Origin: Dentipellis sp. KUC8613
Lineage: Eukaryota > Basidiomycota > Agaricomycetes > Russulales > Hericiaceae
Length of the DNA: 64,000 bases
Direction: 5' to 3'
Assembly (NCBI GenBank): GCA_002286715.1
Contig: NSJX01000033.1
Location: 1-64,000, forward strand
The notes below the pieces were generated by a model. That model saw only the letters and a program-made list of their open reading frames with translations. It was not told where the DNA came from and did no database searches. Shown piece after piece: positions 33,013 through 43,733 of this stretch; positions within the stretch are counted from its first letter, which is position 1; each line of letters opens with the position of its first letter. The translations under genes were made by a program, and so were the position numbers.

Positions 33013-35184
33013 ATGTCGATATTACCTTCCCCGTCAGTGTTGGCGCTTGGCATCGTTGTTGCGCTAGTCGTGCGCCACCTCTTCCGCAAGCGATACGACG
33101 TGGACTACCTTCCGTGCCCTGTATGTCCATCTTGTGTCTATGTCTATCCACCCGCCGCAACGCTTACTCTTTGGACAGCGCGCCGACGAAGGCAGCTTGC
33201 TCTTCGGCCATGAATACAATGTATTCCAGCACGAGTCAAATGAGATGTATACGAAGTGGGCGAAGCGTTTGGGCCCGCTCTACAGGATGAAGGCGGCGCT
33301 CTTCCACCCCGACGTCGTGCGTGTTCTTTCTCATCGCGTGCCTTCATACCCAGCTGACTGGTCCACGCTCAGATCGTCGCAGGTGACCATGCCGCCGTGC
33401 AGCATATCTTCCAGTACAGCGAGAAATACGGTTCGTGTTGTCGACTCATCTTACTTCTCGCACTGAATGCAGACGTTGCTTTTGCTGCAATGTAGTGAAA
33501 TCGCCCGTGTTCAGGCCTCCCGTTGCCAATCTCCTGGGCCGAGGTCTCGTGTGGGCCGAAGGCGAGGAGCACAAGAAGCAGCGCCGGATCCTCGCGCCTG
33601 CGTTCTCGTGAGTCCACATTTGGCAGCGCTCTTACTCGATTTGGCGCACACCACTAAACCCCGCTTCCCGCCTTTCAGGCCCGAGAACCTGAAAGGCATG
33701 TACGACGATGTCTGGGAGAGCGCCGAGAAGGTGGGTTTCCGTCTTTGTTTGTGGCAGTCTAAATACTGAGCTTAGGCATTATACAGATGGAGGCGCGACT
33801 GGTGAACGAAGTCACCGCACAGAATGGCGCGGCGACCTTCAATATCGTCGAGTACACCTCCGCTTGCACGCTCGACATTATCGGGCGTGTCGCCTTTGGG
33901 CACGACTTCGGTGCCGGCAAGAGCGCAGAGGCAAAGGCGATCAGCGTCGCTTGGACGAAGCACGTCAACATGGGGCTCACGTTCGGCGGGTTCCTCGCGC
34001 CGCAGGTGATCCAGACGTTCCCGTGGATCGTGAAGCTCCCGATCGCGACGCTGCAGGCGCAGGGCACGACGAAGGTTATCGTCACTGAGCTCGCGTCGCG
34101 GATCCTCGAGAAGGGCATCGTGAACGACAAGGATAAGGACATTCTATCCCTGCTCATGCGTGCTGCGCGTGACTCGAAGGGCCCGGCGTCGGATGGGCTC
34201 ACGGCGGAGCAGATCGTTGACAATGTGCGTTTATTGTTGATGTAGTGTGCCGTTGTTTGTGCTGATGCCCCGACCCTGCCACGCAAGATCAATACTTTCA
34301 TGTGAGTGTTAGTTTGGGCATGACTGGGAAGGAATCACCGACGGTTTCCTCTAGCATGGTCGGCCATGAGACCACCGCAGGCTCCGTCAACTTCGCCCTC
34401 CTCGAGCTCGCGCGCAACCCGGAGATGCAGCAGAGGCTCCGCGAGGAGGTGCTCTCGGCCGGAAACCAGCCCACCTTCGAGGAGATCCAGAAGCTTCCCT
34501 ACCTCGACGCTGTCGTGAAAGAGGGGTAAGTCTGTCTCCTCTCAACACCTCGAGGAGGCATCCTCATCTTGGTATACCCCTAGCCTCCGCATGCACCCCG
34601 CCTCCCCACACACCGAGCGCCTCGTCCTCGAGGACGACATTATCCCGCTCAGCGTGCCTATCCACACCGACGACGGACGCACGATCTCCCACCTGAGCGT
34701 CAAAGCCGGTCAGGTGCGCCTTCCTATCTGAGTTGCGTGTGTGCGGCCTCATACTCACCCGTGCTTCTCGGCCTTCGTCCACAGGTCTTCCATATCCCCT
34801 TCACCGCGATGCAGGTCAACACAGAAGTCTGGGGCCCCGATGCGTTCGAGTTCAAGCCCGAGCGCTGGCTCACACCCGGTGGCGTCCCCGCGCCGGGCTC
34901 GCTCCCGCATGGCTGGAGCGGGCTCATCTCGTTCTGCGACGGCCCGCGCATGTGCATCGGCTACCGTCTCGGTGAGTCCTCGCTGGTGTCGTCTCAATTT
35001 GGCCAGAATGCTCACATGTGGTGTAGCTATTGTCGAATTCAAGGTGATGCTCGCGACGCTCGTGCGCACGCTTGCGTTCGAGCCGACGCACGATATCATC
35101 CGGGAGGTCATCTCGCCGACGCTGCAGCCCATCGTGCACGGCAAGGCGCAGCTGCCTCTGCGGATCAAGCTTGCGCAGTCGTAA
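33013..35184 (+). CDS. Cytochrome P450 monooxygenase
   Basis: An ER-anchored haem-thiolate monooxygenase; the substrate is unknown. Eleven exons: 33013-33120, 33179-33316, 33373-33430, 33496-33607, 33679-33730, 33787-34224, 34288-34301, 34355-34525, 34584-34713, 34785-34971 and 35027-35184 (521 aa). N-terminal membrane anchor (VLALGIVVALVV) followed by basic RHLFRKR. The C-helix region has GEEHKKQRRILAPAFS; the I-helix has VGHETTAGS (oxygen activation); ELR-type ExxR is EGLR; PERF region FKPERW; haem loop FCDGPRMCIGYRLA with the Cys ligand. Exon 7 is 14 nt. All key residues are present, so it should be active. The CYP family number cannot be set without a search. There is no biosynthetic cluster around it. 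Strong TATA box upstream. Confidence 0.95.
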
Positions 35185-35571
35185 GTTTAGGTCTGCGTAT
35201 CATCCCACTTTGATATTTCTGCGGTATCTTCTTTGCATTGGATGGATCGTCACACACCTAGACCGGATGGACACTGTATTATACATATCTATCTCGCTTG
35301 CTCCCTCTCATAGACATCTAATCTGATCGCTTTCGTTTGCTCTGTTCCTGATACCCATCGACGTCTCTTGAGCGCCATAGTTGAGACCTACCTTGAGCTA
35401 CTCCAGGCAGATGTCCGATACCTGCCCAATTCCTTGCTTGTGCCACAGCACCGGAAAACCATCAAGCGACTGGCTGGATAACACAACGCGATAAGCAGAA
35501 CATGAAATTACAAGTAGTGATACGACACGGCACAACAGCATCCATAACCATTTCCAAACCCCCCTCTACAC
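35185..35571. terminator. Convergent 3' region of P450 and proteasome beta-4
   Basis: 387 bp, no gene. 'attatacatatctatctcg' at 35278 is an AT-rich candidate polyadenylation area for the P450. No hairpin of note. Confidence 0.3.
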
Positions 35572-36310
35572 CTATGCCGTCGGGGATGGGGGCAGCTCGA
35601 CATCGCGCACGCCATCCTTGTCCACGACACGGACCTTGTAGCGCTCAGGGGCCACAACGAGCCTCTTAGACGTCTCGTCGATCGCGCGGCGGAGCGTCAG
35701 CAGGCCCTCCTCGAGCGTGCCCTCGGGGTTGTGATACCTTCACATCCACCACGATCAGTCTCCACGTCCATCACAGCAGCATCACAGGGAGGAACATACC
35801 GGTCGAGCGTGCTCAGCGCGAAGTAGCTCCCGTAGCCGTGCGCGGCGAAGGGCACGCGCGCCTGCGTGCCGAGGTAGTCGATCCAGTACAGGTGCGGCTT
35901 CTCGTCCGCGGTGTCGTAGCCACCGACGAGCAGGTTGACTGCGTACGGGTGGCGCGAGCGCAGCGACGTCGCGAGCTCGCGGCGGATCCACGACGCGGCG
36001 GATTGCGGGCGCAGGGGGTAGAGGTTGCGGATGTGGTACAGGCGCATGTTGCGCTCGACGTATTCGGCGAAGTGTACGGTGTCGCCTGGTTAAATTGATT
36101 CAATTAGCATACCAAAGGTAAGATCGCGTGCTGTGAGAACAGAAGGAGAGGAGGCGTACCTGGCTCGCCGGAGTAGGCCATGAGGAGGTGCGGGCTGAGC
36201 GTCTTGATCTTGTCCTCGTCGACCTTCATCTTGACGATGGACCTCGCGGATGTCGTGTCTGCTGCAATGAGAACATAGTCCTTGCCTACGAGAGCGAAAG
36301 AGCACTCCAT
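35572..36310 (-). CDS. PRE1: 20S proteasome subunit beta-4 (Pre1/PSMB2)
   Basis: A non-catalytic beta-ring subunit of the 20S core. Exons: 36310-36160, 36085-35800 and 35737-35572 (200 aa, the usual size). It starts directly with MECSFALVGKDYVLIAADTT and has no propeptide or N-terminal Thr, as expected of beta-4. Family stretches include KIKTLSPHLLMAYSGEPGD, YVERNMRLYHIRN, HLYWIDYLGTQ, AAHGYGSYFALSTLDRY and the C-terminal YKVRVVDKDGVRD. The splice at 36159/36086 joins EPG and DTVHF exactly. I looked for a proteasome control element (GGTGGCAAA-type) upstream and saw none. Confidence 0.94.
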
Positions 36311-37146
36311 GGTGGTTTGTGGATGGGACGAGGAGACGCGTAGGCTAAGGGAAGGAGGAAGGATGAACGGGCTTGCGCGTGTGGCTGCGACGCGTCACTT
36401 TCTACTCACGTAAACACGCTCACGTCACCATAGCAGGACCATCTGCATCGCGTCGAGCACCAGATACAAATCTCGCAATATTCACTTGTCGCCAGCCCAC
36501 CCCGCATTGCGAAAAATAACATGTCAATAGACAGTCGACTACGACCTAGCACTAGCACTAGCTAACAAAATTATGTACAGTAGAACGTGGAACATCATAA
36601 CCGACGGGACGCTAACTTATACCACTCGAGCGACTCCTCCACATGAGGCCGACTAGACGAGACGGCAATACATATACATAGGTAATGCATAACGATTATT
36701 GCCCTCCGTCCGGGACCACAGCACAACGATGACGATGAATGCGAGCACAAATAAAAGGCGGACAAAAAGAAGGGGTATCGTGGGTCGAGGGGAGGGCGAA
36801 CAGGACAGAGAGCAGGAGCTTAGAGAAGTGGACCGGATCCGTAGCCGGAACTGGAACTGGAACATGGACTGAAAAACATAGCAGGTCAATGCACAGCAAT
36901 ACGAGCGGTCAGAAGGGAAGAAAGGGAGAGAGAGACAGGAACGGAGCGGCATAGTAAGTACAGTATGGACAGGTATCAAATTCAGGTGATGGTGTTGTAC
37001 AAATATGGACAGCACGAGGACGGGTGCGGGTGAGGGTGCGGACGATTGCAATTGCGAGCGACGAGTCGGGTATCGATGGATCCAATTATGCCTTCCTATA
37101 TTTTTCAAGTTTGATATTATTTTCCGCGCGAATTGTTGCTGCAGAC
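36311..37146. other. PRE1 promoter side and 3' flank of the zinc-cluster gene
   Basis: 836 bp with no supported gene. 'gcactagcactagc' at about 36550 is a small direct repeat. The DNA is moderately AT-rich at 36480-36620. Confidence 0.35.
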
Positions 37147-38964
37147 CTAGCCGCGCGACGTCGACGCGACGGGCTGGCCATCGCGGTCCTGATCGCGGTC
37201 GCGGTCGCGGCTGTGGTTGTTCCTGATGTCATGTTCATGGTCATGGTCGTGATCGTGGTCATGCTCCTCGTCCTCCTCGCGCTCCGCAAGCGCCGCGAGG
37301 CGCTTGTACTGCCCGCGGCGCGAGGCAGGCGGGTACTCGCACGGACGATTGCGGCTCGCGCATTGGCTATCACAAGGTAGGTATCAGTACACATCCCATC
37401 CGCGCACATCCAAAGATAAAACGAAGAACGCACTTGCACGACGGGTTATCGCTGCCGGCCACGGGCGGACCACACGCGATCTTGCGCTGGCGACAGAACA
37501 GACACGCCAGGGTCGGCTTCTTGCGGGGCCGCTTGCGCGGCTTGCTCGACGGGGTACGATGCACGAGCTCCGACGGCGGGCTCCTCTCGCGCTCCTGCGC
37601 AGCCGCGCTCGCGGGCCGCGACGCAACGATAAGGTCGTCCGTGGACGTACGTCCCCCCGTGGCGGCGGTCAGCGGGAACGGCAGCTGTGTCGACTGCTGA
37701 GCCTAGAACAGCCGTGAGCAGGGACGCACGTGGGACAGCAAGAATAAGCACACTCGTGCGTACCTGGTGGAACGGGACTGCGCCGTCCTGCACGAACTGG
37801 AACGCGCTGGCGAGCGGCACGGCCGACTGCACCTGCGCCCGCGGCTGGCGGGGCTGGCGCTTTGCGCGTGCACGGGATCGCGGCGCAGGCGGGGGGCTGG
37901 GAGGCGCGATGGGGCTGGCGGGAGCTGGGGGCGTGGGAGATACGGGCGTGCGTTCGGTGACCTCAGTTGGCCAGGGGAGGTGGTCCATAGGCGGGCTGGA
38001 TGGACGGTGGACGTCTTCAGCGGGAGGCGTCATGCTTGTCATCTCGTCTGCGTGTGCCATGGGAGCGTGTTGGTCGAGAGTCGCAGGTGTGGCGGCCGCA
38101 GCTGGCGCTGGGGTAGACGAGGAAGAGGATACCAGCCAGGGTGGGGAAGCGCGTCCGATATGGGATTCATCGAGCGCATGCGTAAGCTCCGACGAGGGCG
38201 AGTTGATCGCGCGGGGGAAGGCAGCGGGGAGATCGTGGTAGAAAGACGGCGAACGCGATGTGCGGTCGTGCTCCTGAGCCCCGGGCGAGGACACTGGCGA
38301 CTCGCTGAGCGCATAGCGTAGCTCCGAATACGTCGACTCCGTTGGCGAGGTGACACTCTGGAAGGGCGCCTGGGTGCGCGTAGGGTCAAAGAGCTCGAGG
38401 CGGGGCACGACCGGCTGGTGCATGTTGAGGTGAGACTGTGCGTAGTGGGCGGGGGCGGAGTGCAACATGGTGTTGTTGTACTGCAGGTCTCGCGTCAGGA
38501 TGGAGCTCTCTGGTGCGTCGCCATAGTACAGTTGCGGGTCGATGAGCTTCACGATGGGGAGGAGGTCAGGACTTCGTCGATGACTCATTTTTGGCGTTAC
38601 TCACCGAGCCCTTTTTCGACCGCTGCACACTCTCGTCGGACTGCTGCCACTCCCCATACTGCTGATTCGTCTGCTGGTATCCAGGGATTGAAGAACCATA
38701 GAACGGCGAGCTGTTGTCGACGGGCGGCGTAGCTGAGTCGCGGGGCCACACCTGCTGGTTCTCGGCATTCTGCAGATAACCATGCGGCGGCTGCGGTTGG
38801 GACTGCATGCCGTACGGGTAGGTCGAGGCTTGTGCGTCGTAGGGGCCATCCGCATTCTCACCAGCATAAGGCGCGGCTGGGAAGACATATGGGCCGCCGT
38901 CGTGCGGTGCGCCGTAATATTGGTGATCGTGGGGTTGCGTGGGATACGGGGCCCAAGGAAGCAT
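37147..38964 (-). CDS. Zn(2)-Cys(6) transcription factor with C-terminal zinc cluster
   Basis: Exons: 38964-38605, 38546-37764, 37702-37434 and 37366-37147 (543 aa). The DNA-binding domain lies near the C-terminus: CLFCRQRKIAC then SCNQC and RPCEYP, six Cys with C-x2-C-x6-C-x11-C-x2-C-x6-C spacing, split by the last intron. A basic run (KPRKRPRKKP) precedes it. The N-terminal 400 residues are Pro/Ser/Gln/Tyr-rich, low complexity, typical of activation regions; no fungal-specific TF middle-homology domain is visible. After the cluster come His-Asp and Arg-Asp repeats. The start at 38964 is the first in-frame ATG after a probable 5'UTR intron (39178-39092); an earlier ATG at 39123 is inside that intron. 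Target genes are unknown. Confidence 0.85.
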
Positions 38965-40518
38965 CGTGGTGGCGGAAGCAGATGCTCGGAAGTTAGGAAG
39001 AGGGCTCTCGAGAGAAGTGGGAGAGACGAGGGGAGCTGGGGCTGCAGAGGACGCGGGAGGAGATGGGGGGAAAGAAAAAGAGACTTGGGCCCTGGGAGGG
39101 GAGCAGCAATTGTAAATGCCCATGGGGTATAGTCCCATTAGTCAACACGTGGCAAACAATAAAGAAATAAGGACCTACCGGCAAGTTATCAGTTGCAAGG
39201 CGCATGACCGTCCATCAATCGATATCCTCTCGCCTTTGAGACGTTCTCCTTGTAGCTAGTCCCTCCTCGTCCAACACTGCGTCTCTCCTGACGTCTTCAC
39301 TGTGCATCCTCGCATTACGCACAGCCCGGCAAGCAATCCCCATCGAAGCCTCAATGACATCAATCCCTCCGCACGTTGCGTTTTTTCAGAGGTAACATGA
39401 TTGCTTTGACGTGAGCAGGCAAGCCTCCACCTACGCGATGGGCTATCTTCATTGAATCTTCCCATACAACGCCGCGCTGATCCCGTTATCGAGCTAAAAG
39501 CTAGTCCCAGCTGATCACGTCCCTCGGACCATCCTCCAGATAACGCAGGTTCCCCTTCATCTCCCCCTCATCTGATACGAGCACACATCGGCGCATCTCT
39601 TGCCCCGGATAGCCCGAATTCAGCGCCAACCCTGTCATCGTGCCGCACGTCTGCCGCATTCCTAGCAGCAGTCTTCCTCAGGTGAATCGCACCACGAAGC
39701 AGCGCTTCGGGAAGAGTACGGAATTCTGCCCTGGCCCACGGGCCGGTAAACTCAAAAAGCTAGCTAGAAGAAGCCCTTTAGTTCACCGGGGTCGTCATGT
39801 GCAGATGTGCGCCCGCAAGTACACACGCTCCCGAGGCGATATTAATATAACGATCTTATCCTCCTTCCTACTGTCTGCCATGGCCGGCCATGCCCTAATT
39901 GTGGAGCAATAGGCGAACACACGAAGGAACGCTGACGAGCGCAGTCCCAGACGAGCTTCGCAGGCTGCGGCACGCGGCGGCCCCGGTAATGCTGGAGGAT
40001 ACACGAGCATTCCACAGTCGCTAGACTCGCCGGTACGTTCGCACTGCTTTGTCCCAGTCATTCACCCTTTCTGTCCTCGAGATGCCCTTTCTTTGCCCAA
40101 AAAATGGTCCCTGTACCAGCAGTCTGGGCTGCGAACGTGCGTCAACTATGCCCCACACCGGCAGCAGCCCATCGCACGACGATATCTATCCGCATTCGTG
40201 TCGTCTGTTTGTCCAAGCAGCTTCATATCTCCCCCATCGCTCCACCACTGCCCAACTATGGCGCGGTAATGGCCCTTTATTGCGCAAGACCCTTCGTCTA
40301 GCGTGGGTCTCGCTTAGATGAAAGGGCGTCTTAGCGCAGGCACGCGCACACATAGCCCATCCCTATTCTTCCTTGTGGGCGGCCTGTGCTACTTAGTACA
40401 AACCTAAGCACCTTTTCTGGGCCTGTTTCCAGCGTACGCGTGTGTGCGAGAGGTGCTGGTGCTGCCATTCATACAACCGTGACCCTACTGTCCCGGTGGA
40501 AATTAAATCTAACCATAC
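38965..40518. promoter_or_regulatory. Upstream region of the zinc-cluster gene
   Basis: About 1.5 kb with no other supported gene. It contains a likely 5'UTR intron (39092-39178, donor GTAGGT). A short self-complementary word 'ggcccacgggcc' lies at 39735. A long control region is common for fungal regulators, but no individual sites are recognised. Confidence 0.4.
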
Positions 40519-41586
40519 TTACATCAAGCTTCTAGGCGCGCCCGCGGTGCCCACCTCCTCGGGCCGCAGCTGTTCCTTATCCTTCCCTTCCGGATCCTCC
40601 ATACTCACCCCCTCGCGCTCCTCGCGCCACCCCTCCACGCGTCTGCGTATCGCCTCCCTGCGCTCAGCGCCGAACTCCCTCGCCTCGCGCCGTGCGCGCG
40701 CGAGATTGTGCGCGGCAGACTGGTGCTGCTGGTTGTGCGCGCTCATAGGCACGACGACCGCCGTGTACAGGGACAGCCCGAGGCACTGCAGCCGCATCAG
40801 GCATCAGCTCAGCACGCGCCGAACGAATAGCGAGCAGTCGAAGGCAGAGAGCAGGTCCTGGTCGCAGAACGAAGCACAGATAACACATACCGCGATCCCA
40901 AACACCAGCAACACCCGCTCCTTCACCCCATCCACCGGTGCCGCTGCGGCATCCGCGTCGAGGTCAATCCCCGCCTTCGCAGCATTATACCGCCGGTTCG
41001 CCTGCCGGCGATAATGCTGCTCGCGGCGGCGCGCGAGCTCCTGTGCGTAGATGTCGTTGTCGAACGGCGCATGCGCGCCCCACGCCCGCGCGGACGCGGC
41101 GTGCGGATGCAGCAGGCGGTCGTACGCGCTCGTGATTGCGTGGAAGCGTGCGTGGGCGACGTCGGGCGGGAGATGGCGCGCGGCAGGGGCGTCGGGGTGG
41201 TGCAGGCGCACGAGGTCGTAATCTGGGTAAATCGGGAAGTGTTGAGGTGTCATTTCGCGTAGCGTAAGCGTGGATATTAGGCATAATGAAGGCACATGTG
41301 TGAAACAAGCGAATGAGATATGAGATATCGTATTGGGCTGGTGAGAACGCGGATGCGGGGGAGGGGAGACATGCGTACATCGCGCCTTTATGTCCGCTTT
41401 CGATGCGCTCTGTGGGAGGTGAAATATCTGATGTGGGGTCGGATGACGGCTCGTAGGAAACGGAAAGCGGTTCTCGCTGCTGCTGCCGGGGTTCGCAGCC
41501 GTCGATGCGAGCCGCGAATGCACCAAAATTTGGAGGTGGGCAGGCAGCACAGCCATGCGCGTGCAGAAGTTGGGATTGAAGTGCAT
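40519..41586 (-). CDS. J-domain (DnaJ) protein with one membrane segment, probably mitochondrial
   Basis: J-proteins stimulate Hsp70 ATPase. Exons: 41586-41379, 41222-40891 and 40785-40519 (268 aa). A J-domain lies at about residues 50-115: HPTPHQIFHLPQSASKADIK, then YYDLVRLHHPDAP with the essential HPD, then ARFHAITSAYDRLLHP. The N-terminus (HFNPNFCTRMAVLPAHLQ, basic, no acidic residues) looks like a mitochondrial presequence. One membrane segment (RVLLVFGIACLGLSLYTAVVV) spans the exon 2/3 junction; the rest is Arg/Glu-rich helix. The layout resembles yeast Jid1. The introns (156 and 105 nt) are longer than the local norm. Spacing to the next gene is large on both sides. Confidence 0.8.
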
Positions 41587-43733
41587 GTTGAGAGTTGTCG
41601 ATGCCGGCGACGAAGGGCTAGGAGATGTGTGGGGCCAGTGAGCGGAATTGCACGGCGGATGTCGACGCGGACGATATGAAATTAGGCGCCCGACGCGTGA
41701 TGTTTCCAGCGCGCTGCCTTGGAATTTGGAATTCTTTGACATTTCTCTTGGGTTTCATATCCTCGCTCACACCTTACGAACAAAAACGGTAAGAGGACAG
41801 ACGGGTTCTCAGGAGGACCACCGCCCGAAAATTTGGGGTCTCTTCGTCCAGCCGACTCGGACTAGCAAGAATTAGTAGTCTCCTCAAGACCTCGCGTAAC
41901 AAGTTCAGAAAAAAATACAAATTCGAGCGATTTAAGCTTAGGAAGTCCACCATACATTCAAGACACTGCATCGGTCGCCTAGCTATCACCGGCGGCACTG
42001 CACCGTCCGTGAGACTCTCCACCACCGTGACGATATCGACGGTGGATTCTCCCTTCTTCGATTTCTCGGCGTTACCTACCCTCTCTTTACGTTCATATTT
42101 CCACTGTCCCCGCTCGTAGAATCGCCTGCGTTCCCTGTACCGAGTAGTAACAAGCTTGACTTGGTACCGAAATTTGTATTGAAAATGATTAATTCACATA
42201 CGCCTGCCACTGTCATTCTTGCTGTGTGGGTCCGTCATCGTAACCTGTCAGGTCCCCAGCAATATGAACGCTAACTTGCGAAGTCGGCGGAGCCGAGGAG
42301 CTTCCAAAATATTGGCCTCGAGGCACGAGGGGCGAGAAGACGAAGGGGAATCACTATCTTCGCTGACAGTGTGAATGACTCGATGGACGTCTTCCAAGCA
42401 TGCCATAATGTCATTAGCCCGCCGGCAATTCTTCGAGCTTAGCTCCGAGGAAAAGAAACCAGTAAGCGAGAAACAATACGGGACAAATTACTTATGACCA
42501 ACCGGCGGCATCGTCAATTGAGCGGCACGCTCATTTCCCAGCTTCTATGCGTACCGGCACTTCGTCGGTCCATCTTACAACCCTTCTGCCCGTGGTACCG
42601 GTGCAGCCTTTCGTAAGTCTGCTCTTGCCTCGGAACCAAGTGTGTGGACAGGGGAAGCTGTTTGGTCATCTCAAAGAGCGTCGCATGATTCCGGCATCGA
42701 GGTAACCCCACTCGTGCAGGGAAAGCCCTCCTTTATTATGGATACCGTTACCCTGAGCGGGGTGAAAATTACATTCCGAACGGAGGCTCCAGATACGCAC
42801 CCGAGTTCATGTAAACCGCTCGGTATTATTGCGCGGATCCCAGGTCACGCTCGAAGGTCCGGGCCGGGCCAGAGACCTACAGAGCATCTTTTACTAGTTG
42901 CGGGGCTCGTAAGAAAATACGGGACATTTCCTGGCCGATGATAAGACGAGTAGAGTAAGTATAGAATGAAGCACCCCTAAGTCATCGCTATTACAGACCC
43001 TCCCCGCTGTACCACGTATTCCGGCTCGGAAATTACTGGTCTTTGTGCTGCAATCCGCGGCCTTAAGCTGGGCACGTCGATCCACGCTTGAATAGGTCTA
43101 CCATCTCCGGTATTGGGAAGGGTTTTCACCGCGGGGAACGGACGGTCTCGTGAAGCACCCTCCCACCACTGCGAGATCGAAGTGATCGTCAGAGCAAGGA
43201 TTCCGGCAAAGTCGGAGAAGACTGGCGGGTATGGCGCGCGCTCGAGCAATCGCAGGGCTTTCTTCGTCCGCAGAGTTGAATGCAACGGTCATCGGAGGAG
43301 AAAATTGAGCTGCGACCGGACAAGATGGACACATATCAAAGAAAGCATATTTGAGAGCTTCTCGAGACGAGTCGCAATTGCATCACCCTCCAATGGAAGC
43401 GTTGGACGCAAGAAGCAGTATAGAGGAAGGTGTCATGACACTGTCGCCGCGGTTGCTGGACCTTGGCTCGACTTCCGGTACCGGCCGGCCCGTGCAAATG
43501 GATCCTCAAGCAGGGTTCTGAATCATGGTCAGACTTGAGCGAGTCGACTTGACTTCGCCACTTGCATGAATACACAAATAAACGAGTACAATTCCGAAGA
43601 CGAATTCGAAGAACAGAATAATTTCATTATGCTACAGCGTGTTTACTGGCTAACTAAAACAGAGTCATCGAATTACTACGTTACTATCATGTCATGCATC
43701 ACAAGGCGCGGAGAACAAACCCGTACATAACCC
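41587..43733. other. 2.1-kb intergenic region, no gene seen
   Basis: Between the J-protein start and the HAM1-like gene stop. Several short open frames exist (for example 42642-42941 and 43113-43538) but none has splice logic or a recognisable motif. 'cgagacgagtcgc' at about 43362 and 'gagcgagtcgactt' at 43537 resemble the words beside the assembly gap. It may be old repeat DNA. Confidence 0.4.
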
